Shown: positions 11,930 through 25,251, counted from the first letter of the stretch. The stretch: DNA of 64,000 nucleotides from Allodiplogaster sudhausi (GCA_945643635.1 CALZFC010000013.1:1027001-1091000); one strand, 5' to 3'. The notes: generated from the letters alone by a model not told the origin. Translations and numbers: made by a program.

Positions 11930-14725
11930 TTATGCGATCTTGCTCAAGGTTTTCCTAAAAGACTTTGTACGCTCTGCCATGTGGATGAGTTTTGCGTTTT
12001 GTCGCGGTATGGAATTGGAGTTCTTTTCGCTAGTGCCAAATTATGTTACATTTTATCAAAAGAAACAAACAGAAGTGCAGATTCATTGACATTGATAATT
12101 CCTTCATGCCAGCTGCTGTACAGTTAGTTCATTGATAATATTTCCAATTAAATTTGTTATTATTATTTCGGATTTCTCCATTTGGTGTGAAAACAAATTG
12201 TATTCTGCTAAATATTACTATTGTCGTACAATTTAGTAATGTTTTTATTCGCACATTCTTAATCTATCATCGCTTGTTAATTAATTGTTTTCATATCATA
12301 TGACGCAATCAAAAATAACACTTGTACCTGTGAACAGAGCCGGTAAATGGCCCAAAAATTTTGGGCCGGCCCGGCCCGAACGATTTCCGGGCCCTAGAAT
12401 TTTGGGCCCGGCCCGGCCCGGCCCGGGGCCCTGGGAAGTTGGGCCGGCCCGGGCCGTTACCGGCTCTGCCTGTGAATAGCATTTATTGACAACGAACGTT
12501 CAAGTAATCGCAAAAAAATTTGTTTGAAAGCAGATTTCTTTTTGAAAGACGATTTTATTTTTTGTAGCCTTGGAATGCAAAGAAGCCATTGAAGAATGCG
12601 AGAGAGAAAAAGAAGTGGAAAGCGACAGAAAAAAAGAAAATTATACCACAAATCACAGAATCCCGTCATTCGCTACGAACAAAACAAAAAAAAGCGCTCG
12701 CCCGTTCCAAAGGCCAGCGAACAGAAAGATAAAAGTTTACACATATCACACATATGTATGCAATTTCAAATTCGTAGAGAACCTTAATTTTTGAAATTAT
12801 CAAGAAAGTGAAAAGTTTTTAGGTCAATAATCACACTTTATCTTGACGGTGAAGAGCTATGATCTCTCGGTATATGTTGCTTTAAAATAAAGAGCAGCAA
12901 AAAGTGCTGCAGACATGTAGCGAGATCCGTAAGCGAAAGTCGACGAAGTTACCCACGCGCGGAATATAAATCTATTCTGTTCTTCAATCTCTTACAATTA
13001 ATTAGAATGGTTGCGTATTTTAATCGTCCTATAGAAAAGCGCTGAAATACTGGATTAGAAAGCAAAAATAGCCACAACAACAAAAGTATATAAATATTTA
13101 CAATTGTTATGCCATGCGAAAGGAAGTGAAGAATGTGACATTGTGACATTCTTCTCACTTTCTTTAGACCGAGGGAAGGGGGCAATCAATCAGTCCAGAA
13201 AGTTGTTGAAGAAGCCGGACGCGAATTCGCCGCTGATCAAATTGTTCTCTTGGCCGTGAACTTACGTTTGAATTCGCGCCTTGTGCCTGAAACAGGGAAA
13301 GGCGAGTTACACGCCTCGTAGAACGTGGAAATCGAATAAACATACATACATATATGTAGACTCCAATTATAACTATCAAAAAATAAAAGGCAGAAACATT
13401 TGAAGAATGCGGTCGCCAGGCAGCATGAGTGGACTGTTCGCGAGTCCCGCGCCGCACCCAGTCTCGCGTGTAGCGCGAGACGTGGAAGAGGAGGCCGAAA
13501 GAGCAGCAGGTGATGAAGGCGCCGCGTCCTTGATAACGGCGTCGTGGCCACTGGCGACCTTGAAAGAAAAAGTACTTTTCTATTTATTTAAAGTTTTTTT
13601 TAAGAAATTTATTTTTAAATGAATTATCTTCAGAGTCCACGAAGTATCAAGGATGGCAGTTTAAGAATCTATATATCAAAAAGCAACGTAACAAAAACCA
13701 CCGTTGACAAATTGCGTGAAATTTTTTTTTTCTTTTATTTTTATCTAAAATATCTTATATTTTTAATAAATCTTTTATCCCATAAATTAACTATGCAAAT
13801 TATTTGATTTCTTTTGATTGATCAGACTGACAAAAGGGCTCTCGGCGTTGATGTCTCACGCGCCTTGAAAAAGGCCATGGCCACCGCCGGTGGAGGACGA
13901 TGGGGAAGAGGCTGCTGCTGAAATAGAGAAAGTGAGAGAGAAAGAGAGACAGAGAGAGAGAGAGAGTGCGAGAGAAAGAGAGAGAGAGGGGGGGGGGGAG
14001 AGGGAGAGAGAAATAGAGAGAGAGATAGAGAGAGAGAGATAGTTAATTTTTCGCTTCGTTCTTCTGATTTCACATACAGTAATGACTGGGACATAATTCC
14101 TTCCAATCACTACGTGGAAACCAAACAAGATTCGATACATATTTCTCATTTTATTAGAAAAAAAGGAAAACACTGCAAAAACTATAGTCACTATAGAAAA
14201 AGATGTAATTTTCAAGCTTTCAACACAACCTAAACCACAATGTCCTCTCCAGCAGTGGTATTGAGTTAGAGCGCAACATTTCCTGGCGGGCCAAATGTCA
14301 ACAATTACAAATCCTAGATAAAGGCGGGAAAAGTCTGCCTACCTCTGTTCCCAGCCGGCCTCTTGGTCCACTCCGTTGTGTGCAACTTCGGTTAACTTTG
14401 CTTCCAGATTGAACTCCATTGCAAATCGCCTCGGCGCATCTAAAAAATTACTGTAATACAAAATTTCTTGATTCTGCTGTAAGATACAAAAGAATTAATA
14501 TAGGTATGTGTTTGGCCCTTCGAATTCGGACTTCTCTCTATTTCCCTGTTGCCCTCTCGCTCTCTGTCACTCTCACTCTCTTCTTTCTCTTTCTCTTTCT
14601 TTTCCCTTCATCTCATCTCTCTCTCTCCTCTTTATCTCTGTCTCTCACTCGTCCTCTCTCTTTCTTTTCTCTTTCTCCCTCTCTCTCTCCCTCTACATAC
14701 CGTAGTAATCAGCAATTAATTCCAT
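11930..14725 (-). CDS. Orphan Ala/Ser-rich spliced gene (reference copy, unit 2)
   Basis: I do not recognise this product. Phase-consistent blocks on the minus strand: 14725-14701 (MELIADYY), 14439-14343 (DAPRRFAMEFNLEAKL onward), 14109-14078 (SDWKELCPSHY), 13917-13860 (AASSPSSSTGGGHGLF), 13550-13398 (GHDAVIKDAAPSSPAALSA onward to GDRILQ) and 12029-11930 (EKNSNSIPRQNAKLIHMAE to KTLSKIA, stop). Together they make 465 nt, 154 aa. Donors include GTATGT and GTGAGA; acceptors include attttttag and ctatttcag. A stop precedes the ATG in frame. The first and third blocks and their flanks are related, indicating an internal exon duplication. An alternative 3' end uses 13286-13266 and 13232-13190 (33-bp intron), giving 142 aa. 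The DAVIKD segment resembles the motif of the neighbouring GHDDVIKKD gene. No signal peptide or membrane segment seen. Confidence 0.42.
12335..12468. mobile_element. hAT-type MITE, unit 2 (134 bp)
   Basis: Same element and same cctgtgaa target duplication as in unit 1, with the full 134-bp interior. Confidence 0.88.
13922..14040. repeat. GA/G-rich tract inside the orphan gene intron, unit 2
   Basis: Purine tract with GA repeats and a run of ten or more G. The counterparts at 5425-5535, 22405-22523 and 30880-30998 differ by a few bases, shifting annotation by one base downstream. Confidence 0.85.
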
Positions 14726-15079
14726 TCAAGCACTCTTGTGAACTCAAACAAGATTCGTTACATGCCTACAATTAGCATTTTGTTACAGAGAAGAAATGGC
14801 TATATGAATTTCACAAGGAAAGCATCGACGCTACTAAAAAAACCTAACTTTCAAACTTTGAAAACAGCTAAAACTACAGTGTGCGCTCTCTCACAATCAG
14901 TGATTCCCAGCGGGACCAAATGCCAACTACTTCAAACCTTAAAAAAAGTTTGGACGCTCCCTCTCCTCCTGTCTATCTCTCTCTTTCTCTCTCTCTCTCC
15001 CTCTATCTCTCTTTCTCACTTTCTCTGTCGCTAGCTACGCTCTAATTCTACAATAAAAATGATTATATATTTTTTTCAG

Positions 15080-15244
15080 GAAAGGAAATATTTTATCTCA
15101 GAAATTAAGGAGACGAGCCGAAATATTGACCATGACGAACCATTTCTTTTATGCACCGGCGCTTTTAGTTTGCGTCAAGTGGATAAAAATGGACGGATCG
15201 TGCTTTCCTCTTGGTTCAACACAATTATTGAAAAGGGAGGATAA
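15080..15244 (+). CDS. Orphan plus-strand terminal exon (unit 2)
   Basis: An open block of 55 codons (54 residues plus stop) follows a strong acceptor (ttttttcag) at 15079 and ends in TAA. It begins ERKYFISEIKETSRNIDHDE and ends WFNTIIEKGG. The minus strand has stops in all frames here, so this is not a shadow of the cellulase or of the minus-strand orphan gene. Composition is balanced and not repeat-driven. I could not place upstream exons or name a family. It may be the last exon of a gene whose other exons lie in the unit, or a stranded exon from a captured gene. Confidence 0.38.
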   Translation, partial: ERKYFISEIKETSRNIDHDEPFLLCTGAFSLRQVDKNGRIVLSSWFNTIIEKGG

Positions 15245-15696
15245 TGGAACGCACAATTCTTCATCGGAATTTTTTTTGAGCATTTTAGAAAATCTATCAT
15301 TCCTAATGCGTCCTTTCTGTCCCTCTGTCTCATTTTCTTTCTTTCTCTCTCTCTCTCTATATCTCATTCTCTCTCTCTTTTGGAATTAGGGAGAGAGAGA
15401 GTAATAGAGAAGAAGAGGTGAGGGAGAGAGTTAGAGGGAGAGAATGAAAGAGGGAGAGGGGAGACAGAATGAGAGAGAAAAAAGGAGTAAGAGAGATTAA
15501 GGCGGAGAGGGAGAGAGGGAGAGGGAGAGAGAGAGAGAGACTCAAAGTTAGAGAGATTTGTTTCATTTATTCATTCATATATTTATTGAGACGCCAACTT
15601 CGAGTGGCCGCCGCCCCAGCCGCGCACCATTCTCGAACGGACAGGCGACGGCGAGACGGCGGCTTGTAATTTGTTTCATTTTGGATGGTTGCTTCG

Positions 15697-16362
15697 GTGT
15701 GAACGCCGAAGCAACCATCCAAGCGACTGCTAGACAGAAGAGTGTGGGTCGCTTCCTGTGATGTAAAGCTGGCCTTTGCCAACTTCAAATCTGCATTAGT
15801 AGGTATTCCCTCACTCGAATCTTCCCTGGCCTCAATCGGGAATATTTGGACAGCTTGATGTCGCCATACTACTGGGGATAAAATGCTGTGCAAGCAGCTA
15901 ATGAATTACACTCCTTTGCGATACGATCATATTATAATGTGCTAGTATTTGGCTATTTCGGAACTTGTGCACTATTTCTTAAAATTCATATGCTTACTCG
16001 GTATTCCTCTCAATCAATATCCATGTTCGATTTATTACGTTTTAGAAACTGAGCTATTTGAAGAATTTGAATAATGGTAATTGCCGCCATGACAATTCGC
16101 TCCTCTTCTGTGGGACCTCTTGCTCTCGAATGATTCATTCGGTTTGCTCACGTCAGTTGTCGGAATTGCGCTGCATTCGTAGTTGTAATTCTTACGTATT
16201 CTTGCTCTCTCTCTCTCTCTCTTCGTATTTGTCTCTCTTCCTACTTTCTTCTTCTATTACAGTTACCCATTACTCCGACTCTCAAACTTAGAGATCGCAA
16301 CTTTTTTGTTTCTAAATCACGTCGTGATTGCAGACGAAAGGGGTGCAGTTTGTTGCCAGGAC
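15697..16362 (-). pseudogene. Decayed cellulase 5' flank, unit 2
   Basis: Copy of the remnant at 7185-7850, with the same 17-bp hairpin at its edge. Confidence 0.7.
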
Positions 16363-16768
16363 ATCATCACCTGATAAGTATCACCTATCAAATTCTAATT
16401 ATATAATATTGCTAATACATGTACCATAATTCGAGTGATTCTGTGGACGAGTAAACTAGGTAGATGGAATGAATAGAGAAGCAGAAGGAGAGAGTGCGTG
16501 AGAAGGTGGTAGAGAGGAAGTACGACAGGTGATGCGGGCGCAAAGAGAACAAAGATTAAGGAGCTGATAAAGTTGAAGGGGAAGAGTGAAACAAGTTGCA
16601 TAATTGTATGGATACCCACAATGCAATGAATCGAATTGAGTTTATCGACAACACATATATGGTTACGACGGCAAGGTTCAGTGTGTTTGGGGTTGCGGAG
16701 AAAAGGATATGGAGGACGTCTTATCCCTGTCGAATATGCCGTAGCGTAGGCCCCTATTAGCCCCGCCC

Positions 16769-17863
16769 TTAGCCCCAGCATGAGAACAGCTTCTTCGATC
16801 TGATCTTATTCTTCAGGAAGACGCCGGCCTTCGACAAGTGCGCGTCGTCGCCCACCTGCCAGGGCTGGGTGTCAACCGTGAGCGCCGCTGAGGCTTCGGT
16901 TATGTCGGCGAGCGACCACGCCACATAGGAGGCCATGTTTTGGTCCAGCAGCCAGTACCATTTGTACGCCTCATTTTCGTAGATCTGTCCGTTTCTGCCG
17001 CCGTCAGCCTGGGAGACTCCGTACTCCGAAAAGAACACGGGGATCTTCGCTGAGTTCTTGATGTAGGTTTCTCGTTCCCAGTCCTGAGTTTTTGGATCAA
17101 CACCCGAGTAGAAGTGCTGCACGTACATCACGTTCCGTTGGCCTAAATTAAAACAGGACGTTAGTAGAGTGTGTGTTTGTGTGCGATTGTGCCCAATATA
17201 CCCCACAGAGGTGAGTTGCTGGCTTGCACGCCGCCCGAGGGTCCCGACCAAAATGGAACGCCCAGCAGTGCCACATTGTCTGGGTCGATGGCGCGAATAG
17301 CGTTCAGCACGTTGGTATGGTAGGGCTTCACAACGTTGTTCCAGTCAACCTAAAGTGCATGCTGAATCCGCGAAGGGACCACCTCAAAGACTTACCATGA
17401 GAGGCTCGTTGTAGGTCTCGTAGAGCACGTGAGGATACTTGCCGTAGGCGGAGGCCATTTGCTTGAAGAAGTCAATCGCTTGCCACTGGTGCTTCTCAGC
17501 CTCGTGGTCGTGCCAGTCGATGATCACGTAGATGCCCCGCTCGATGGCCGCCTCCACTACTGTGCGCACCTTCGCCATCTCGACCTGCGGGTTTTTGAGG
17601 TAGCCGTCATAGTCGACGCCCATCGCGACACGTATCACGTTTGCGCCCCACTGGCAGGCGATCGCGTTGACGGTGTCCTTGTGGAAGAACTTTCCCATCG
17701 TCTGAGACCAGTACAGCGACATTCCGATGAGCTGTACGGGTTGGCCGTTGGCGCCCACCAGCTTCGTGCCATTCACGGAGAGCTGTCCGTAGGGCGGATC
17801 CCTCGGCGTGAGCGCGGAAGCACCCAGCCAAAAGACAGCTAGACAGAAGAGTGTGGAGCGCAT
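16769..17863 (-). CDS. GH5 cellulase, copy 3 (complete)
   Basis: Exons 17863-17396, 17349-17202 and 17142-16769; 329 aa, same protein as copy 2 as far as read. Signal peptide, E153 and E245 all present. Sits 8512 bp from copy 2 in the same orientation. Introns and about 1 kb of upstream flank are also essentially identical, so any promoter has been duplicated with the gene. Confidence 0.96.
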
Positions 17864-18678
17864 CCTGCGACGTTAAGCTGGCCTTTACTGACTCCAGCTC
17901 CGCTTAAGTAGGTGTACTCTTCCCATATTCGCTTCTTTCCTGGCCTCAATCGTTATTATGCGGACAGCTTGAGGACGTCAAAATACTGGATGACAAATCG
18001 CTGTGCAAACAGCTTATCCATTACACTCCGTTGCAATACGATCAAATTACAATGTGCTAATATTTGGCTATTTTGTTATTTTATTACATTGAATTATTAC
18101 GTTTACGGCTATCTTGACGTCTTCAAATGATTGTTGGAGTTCAATTTAGTTTTAAGGTTAAAATGTAAATGATATGAAAATCCATGCTTAAATTCAAAGT
18201 TGGAAAGGAAAAAGGCATTTGAAGATTCTCGGCAAAACTTGCATAATTTATGGTTTTGGGAGTCATCATCTTGGTGTCCTTGCCATTACTTTGCAGCATT
18301 CGTGTTATTCTTCTGCTATCTCCAGCTTTTTCTCTTTCTCTCTCTCTTCTCTCTCTCTGTTTTCTTTCTCTCTTCCTCCCCTCTGTCTCCTGTTATTACG
18401 GTTACCCGCTACTCCGATTCTCAATTTTTGCGATCGCAACTTTCGTGTATCTCGCTCTCGTTTCTCCGCTCTCTCTCTCTACTTATCTATTTCTGTCCCC
18501 ACGTCTTGCTGGATTTGTTTGGTTGCATGCCCAAAGGACGAAGAGCTCTTCCCAGCTGAGAAAGGTGACTTCATCTACCACGCAATCTCCATTCAGCACT
18601 GTCGCCCTCTTCTCGCCCTAATTACGCCACGCCCACCTCCGAGCCTACTTTCTTTCCTCATCCGTTTGAGAAAGAAGG

Positions 18679-18712
<34 letters not shown>

Positions 18713-18742
18713 CGAGAAAGAATGCGAAATATATATAGATAC

Positions 18743-18799
<57 letters not shown>

Positions 18800-19442
18800 T
18801 GTGTGTGTGTGGGGAGCTAATTGTGTAGCTACATATGTCGTAGGCGACTTCGAATGCGAACAGTTATGATGGGCCACATTATGATGCAGTCACATTTTCA
18901 TCTATCACTCTCCCCCTTCTCCATATCAAAATCTCTTTATCTCTTTAAAATCATACAATAAACATACTTATGGAACAAGAAATGCCCAATTCTACTGGGG
19001 ACAAAACGCTGTGCACCTGTGGAGCCCTGGTATAACGATCATTTTATTTTCCGACCATTTTGATCACAACAAATCTGACGTAAGGCATGCGATTTACAGC
19101 CACTTCATCTCTTATGGTTAGAAGTACAAAGTGTTTTTACTCCCAAATCACTTTAGCTAGAAGACATTGTGAGTATATTCATTTTAATGATTAATTTTTA
19201 TGATTCATTTAAAAATGATAAATAGAAGAAAGATTTGTTTAAATAAATTTGAGCTGCATATCTAAAGTGTGTAAAATTAAGACGATAATGAACATATTTC
19301 TTTGATACTCGTGAATGTTTTAATCATTATTCAAATGGAGTTTCTTAATTGCATTCGTTCGACTCTTCAAATCGAGCAAAAAAATGACAGATTCATATGC
19401 GCTACATATTTTTGTTGTTAAAGTAAAATAAATCAAATTCAT

Positions 19443-19790
19443 TCAGTCCCTGTGGCATTTGACATCCTTCTTGATGACGTCATCGTGGCCTTCTGCAGGG
19501 GCTACTTCAATTGGAATCGAGACGGCGTGACGGACTCCTGCGTGAGAAGAGATGGAAGAAGGGAGATGGTGAGGGAGAGATTGTGAAAAACGTTCAAGAT
19601 GCTTAATGGTCTAGCTAATAGCGAGTTTTCTCTCTCTTTTGACGCATTTACAAGCAACGCTTTAATGGTTCGCAAATACTTCTCACGCAATTTTCTTTTC
19701 TTTTCCTTTGTTTTGTATCTTGTTCTGTCATTGTCTTTTGCTTTACATATATGAAAGTTCATCTATGCCATTGTAATATAAAGAGAGAGG

Positions 19791-19821
<31 letters not shown>

Positions 19822-19859
19822 GAATATCCACGGGTCTCTACATCACTCTTTCTCTTTCT

Positions 19860-19906
<47 letters not shown>

Positions 19907-20272
19907 TCTCCAATCCTCTACATACCACTTCTCTCAGCCATCCATCTCTCTCTTTCTCTCTCTCTCTCTCACTCTCTCTGTCTCTTTGTCTGCCTGCCTC
20001 TCTTAGTTTCAACGTACTTCTTCTCCCTCCCTTTCTCTCCTCCCTCTTTCTCTCTCTCTCCCCACCCTCTCTCGCTCTCTCTTCTCTCTCCCTCTCTCTC
20101 TCTCTCTCTCTTCTCTCGCTCTTCTCTCTCCCTCTCTCTCTCTTCTCTCTCTCTTCTCTCTCTCCCTTCTCTCTTTCCTCTTCTTTGTTTCTCCTCTCTC
20201 TCTCTCCCACCTCGGGTTCGGTCAAGCTCGGCATACACCGAGGACGCAGGTGAGGAATGGAAAAATATATAA
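19443..20272 (-). CDS. 3' end of orphan GHDDVIKKD gene, unit 3
   Basis: Blocks 20272-20211 and 19504-19443, as in unit 1. Intron CT tract a few bases shorter. Confidence 0.45.
19780..20209. repeat. Long GA/CT tract, unit 3
   Basis: Counterpart of the tract in units 1 and 2. The length change opens a 173-codon CT-repeat frame, which I do not consider a gene. Confidence 0.9.
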
Positions 20273-20440
20273 CTTGGAGGAAAAAAAGATTGATATTTAT
20301 ATTTCCAATAAATTCATCTTCTTGCGCCTACTTGTACATATATGCTGTAAATAACAATCACATAACAATTATTAGTTGGCATGAAGCGGAGAATTATGCC
20401 ATATAGTATTAATTTTGTATGACAGCTCTTTTTTTCTCTT

Positions 20441-23208
20441 TTATGCGATCTTGCTCAAGGTTTTCCTAAAAGACTTTGTACGCTCTGCCATGTGGATGAG
20501 TTTTGCGTTTTGTCGCGGTATGGAATTGGAGTTCTTTTCGCTAGTGCCAAATTATGTTACATTTTATCAAAAGAAACAAACAGAAGTGCAGATTCATTGA
20601 CATTGATAATTCCTTCATGCCAGCTGCTGTACAGTTAGTTCATTGATAATATTTCCAATTAAATTTGTTATTATTATTTCGGATTTCTCCATTTGGTGTG
20701 AAAACAAATTGTATTCTGCTAAATATTACTATTGTCGTACAATTTAGTAATGTTTTTATTCGCACATTCTTAATCTATCATCGCTTGTTAATTAATTGTT
20801 TTCATATCATATGACGCAATCAAAAATAACACTTGTACCTGTGAACAGAGCCGGTAAATGGCCCAAAAATTTTGGGCCGGCCCGGCCCGAACGATTTCCG
20901 GGCCCTAGAATTTTGGGCCCCCGGCCCGGCCCGGGCCCTGTTACCGGCTCTGCCTGTGAATAGCATTTATTGACAACGAACGTTCAAGTAATCGCAAAAA
21001 AATTTGTTTGAAAGCAGATTTCTTTTTGAAAGACGATTTTATTTTTTGTAGCCTTGGAATGCAAAGAAGCCATTGAAGAATGCGAGAGAGAAAAAGAAGT
21101 GGAAAGCGACAGAAAAAAAGAAAATTATACCACAAATCACAGAATCCCGTCATTCGCTACGAACAAAACAAAAAAAAGCGCTCGCCCGTTCCAAAGGCCA
21201 GCGAACAGAAAGATAAAAGTTTACACATATCACACATATGTATGCAATTTCAAATTCGTAGAGAACCTTAATTTTTGAAATTATCAAGAAAGTGAAAAGT
21301 TTTTAGGTCAATAATCACACTTTATCTTGACGGTGAAGAGCTATGATCTCTCGGTATATGTTGCTTTAAAATAAAGAGCAGCAAAAAGTGCTGCAGACAT
21401 GTAGCGAGATCCGTAAGCGAAAGTCGACGAAGTTACCCACGCGCGGAATATAAATCTATTCTGTTCTTCAATCTCTTACAATTAATTAGAATGGTTGCGT
21501 ATTTTAATCGTCCTATAGAAAAGCGCTGAAATACTGGATTAGAAAGCAAAAATAGCCACAACAACAAAAGTATATAAATATTTACAATTGTTATGCCATG
21601 CGAAAGGAAGTGAAGAATGTGACATTGTGACATTCTTCTCACTTTCTTTAGACCGAGGGAAGGGGGCAATCAATCAGTCCAGAAAGTTGTTGAAGAAGCC
21701 GGACGCGAATTCGCCGCTGATCAAATTGTTCTCTTGGCCGTGAACTTACGTTTGAATTCGCGCCTTGTGCCTGAAACAGGGAAAGGCGAGTTACACGCCT
21801 CGTAGAACGTGGAAATCGAATAAACATACATACATATATGTAGACTCCAATTATAACTATCAAAAAATAAAAGGCAGAAACATTTGAAGAATGCGGTCGC
21901 CAGGCAGCATGAGTGGACTGTTCGCGAGTCCCGCGCCGCACCCAGTCTCGCGTGTAGCGCGAGACGTGGAAGAGGAGGCCGAAAGAGCAGCAGGTGATGA
22001 AGGCGCCGCGTCCTTGATAACGGCGTCGTGGCCACTGGCGACCTTGAAAGAAAAAGTACTTTTCTATTTATTTAAAGTTTTTTTTAAGAAATTTATTTTT
22101 AAATGAATTATCTTCAGAGTCCACGAAGTATCAAGGATGGCAGTTTAAGAATCTATATATCAAAAAGCAACGTAACAAAAACCACCGTTGACAAATTGCG
22201 TGAAATTTTTTTTTTCTTTTATTTTTATCTAAAATATCTTATATTTTTAATAAATCTTTTATCCCATAAATTAACTATGCAAATTATTTGATTTCTTTTG
22301 ATTGATCAGACTGACAAAAGGGCTCTCGGCGTTGATGTCTCACGCGCCTTGAAAAAGGCCATGGCCACCGCCGGTGGAGGACGATGGGGAAGAGGCTGCT
22401 GCTGAAATAGAGAAAGTGAGAGAGAAAGAGAGACAGAGAGAGAGAGAGAGTGCGAGAGAAAGAGAGAGAGAGGGGGGGGGGAGAGGGAGAGAGAAATAGA
22501 GAGAGAGATAGAGAGAGAGAGATAGTTAATTTTTCGCTTCGTTCTTCTGATTTCACATACAGTAATGACTGGGACATAATTCCTTCCAATCACTACGTGG
22601 AAACCAAACAAGATTCGATACATATTTCTCATTTTATTAGAAAAAAAGGAAAACACTGCAAAAACTATAGTCACTATAGAAAAAGATGTAATTTTCAAGC
22701 TTTCAACACAACCTAAACCACAATGTCCTCTCCAGCAGTGGTATTGAGTTAGAGCGCAACATTTCCTGGCGGGCCAAATGTCAACAATTACAAATCCTAG
22801 ATAAAGGCGGGAAAAGTCTGCCTACCTCTGTTCCCAGCCGGCCTCTTGGTCCACTCCGTTGTGTGCAACTTCGGTTAACTTTGCTTCCAGATTGAACTCC
22901 ATTGCAAATCGCCTCGGCGCATCTAAAAAATTACTGTAATACAAAATTTCTTGATTCTGCTGTAAGATACAAAAGAATTAATATAGGTATGTGTTTGGCC
23001 CTTCGAATTCGGACTTCTCTCTATTTCCCTGTTGCCCTCTCGCTCTCTGTCACTCTCACTCTCTTCTTTCTCTTTCTCTTTCTTTTCCCTTCATCTCATC
23101 TCTCTCTCTCCTCTTTATCTCTGTCTCTCACTCGTCCTCTCTCTTTCTTTTCTCTTTCTCCCTCTCTCTCTCCCTCTACATACCGTAGTAATCAGCAATT
23201 AATTCCAT
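20441..23208 (-). CDS. Orphan Ala/Ser-rich spliced gene, unit 3 copy
   Basis: ATG at 23208; blocks 23208-23184, 22922-22826, 22592-22561, 22401-22344, 22034-21882 and 20540-20441. All splice motifs and phases match the unit-2 copy. Confidence 0.42.
20846..20952. mobile_element. hAT-type MITE, unit 3 (107 bp, internally shortened)
   Basis: Same ends and cctgtgaa duplication as in unit 1, but 27 bp of the GGCCC-rich interior is missing. This accounts for most of the period difference from unit 2. Confidence 0.88.
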
Positions 23209-23562
23209 TCAAGCACTCTTGTGAACTCAAACAAGATTCGTTACATGCCTACAATTAGCATTTTGTTACAGAGAAGAAATGGCTATATGAATTTCACAAG
23301 GAAAGCATCGACGCTACTAAAAAAACCTAACTTTCAAACTTTGAAAACAGCTAAAACTACAGTGTGCGCTCTCTCACAATCAGTGATTCCCAGCGGGACC
23401 AAATGCCAACTACTTCAAACCTTAAAAAAAGTTTGGACGCTCCCTCTCCTCCTGTCTATCTCTCTCTTTCTCTCTCTCTCTCCCTCTATCTCTCTTTCTC
23501 ACTTTCTCTGTCGCTAGCTACGCTCTAATTCTACAATAAAAATGATTATATATTTTTTTCAG

Positions 23563-23727
23563 GAAAGGAAATATTTTATCTCAGAAATTAAGGAGACGAG
23601 CCGAAATATTGACCATGACGAACCATTTCTTTTATGCACCGGCGCTTTTAGTTTGCGTCAAGTGGATAAAAATGGACGGATCGTGCTTTCCTCTTGGTTC
23701 AACACAATTATTGAAAAGGGAGGATAA
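23563..23727 (+). CDS. Orphan plus-strand terminal exon, unit 3
   Basis: Same as 15080-15244, open over its full length and preceded by the same acceptor. Confidence 0.38.
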   Translation, partial: ERKYFISEIKETSRNIDHDEPFLLCTGAFSLRQVDKNGRIVLSSWFNTIIEKGG

Positions 23728-24179
23728 TGGAACGCACAATTCTTCATCGGAATTTTTTTTGAGCATTTTAGAAAATCTATCATTCCTAATGCGTCCTTTC
23801 TGTCCCTCTGTCTCATTTTCTTTCTTTCTCTCTCTCTCTCTATATCTCATTCTCTCTCTCTTTTGGAATTAGGGAGAGAGAGAGTAATAGAGAAGAAGAG
23901 GTGAGGGAGAGAGTTAGAGGGAGAGAATGAAAGAGGGAGAGGGGAGACAGAATGAGAGAGAAAAAAGGAGTAAGAGAGATTAAGGCGGAGAGGGAGAGAG
24001 GGAGAGGGAGAGAGAGAGAGAGACTCAAAGTTAGAGAGATTTGTTTCATTTATTCATTCATATATTTATTGAGACGCCAACTTCGAGTGGCCGCCGCCCC
24101 AGCCGCGCACCATTCTCGAACGGACAGGCGACGGCGAGACGGCGGCTTGTAATTTGTTTCATTTTGGATGGTTGCTTCG

Positions 24180-24845
24180 GTGTGAACGCCGAAGCAACCA
24201 TCCAAGCGACTGCTAGACAGAAGAGTGTGGGTCGCTTCCTGTGATGTAAAGCTGGCCTTTGCCAACTTCAAATCTGCATTAGTAGGTATTCCCTCACTCG
24301 AATCTTCCCTGGCCTCAATCGGGAATATTTGGACAGCTTGATGTCGCCATACTACTGGGGATAAAATGCTGTGCAAGCAGCTAATGAATTACACTCCTTT
24401 GCGATACGATCATATTATAATGTGCTAGTATTTGGCTATTTCGGAACTTGTGCACTATTTCTTAAAATTCATATGCTTACTCGGTATTCCTCTCAATCAA
24501 TATCCATGTTCGATTTATTACGTTTTAGAAACTGAGCTATTTGAAGAATTTGAATAATGGTAATTGCCGCCATGACAATTCGCTCCTCTTCTGTGGGACC
24601 TCTTGCTCTCGAATGATTCATTCGGTTTGCTCACGTCAGTTGTCGGAATTGCGCTGCATTCGTAGTTGTAATTCTTACGTATTCTTGCTCTCTCTCTCTC
24701 TCTCTTCGTATTTGTCTCTCTTCCTACTTTCTTCTTCTATTACAGTTACCCATTACTCCGACTCTCAAACTTAGAGATCGCAACTTTTTTGTTTCTAAAT
24801 CACGTCGTGATTGCAGACGAAAGGGGTGCAGTTTGTTGCCAGGAC
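24180..24845 (-). pseudogene. Decayed cellulase 5' flank, unit 3
   Basis: Copy of the remnant at 7185-7850. Confidence 0.7.
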
Positions 24846-25251
24846 ATCATCACCTGATAAGTATCACCTATCAAATTCTAATTATATAATATTGCTAATA
24901 CATGTACCATAATTCGAGTGATTCTGTGGACGAGTAAACTAGGTAGATGGAATGAATAGAGAAGCAGAAGGAGAGAGTGCGTGAGAAGGTGGTAGAGAGG
25001 AAGTACGACAGGTGATGCGGGCGCAAAGAGAACAAAGATTAAGGAGCTGATAAAGTTGAAGGGGAAGAGTGAAACAAGTTGCATAATTGTATGGATACCC
25101 ACAATGCAATGAATCGAATTGAGTTTATCGACAACACATATATGGTTACGACGGCAAGGTTCAGTGTGTTTGGGGTTGCGGAGAAAAGGATATGGAGGAC
25201 GTCTTATCCCTGTCGAATATGCCGTAGCGTAGGCCCCTATTAGCCCCGCCC

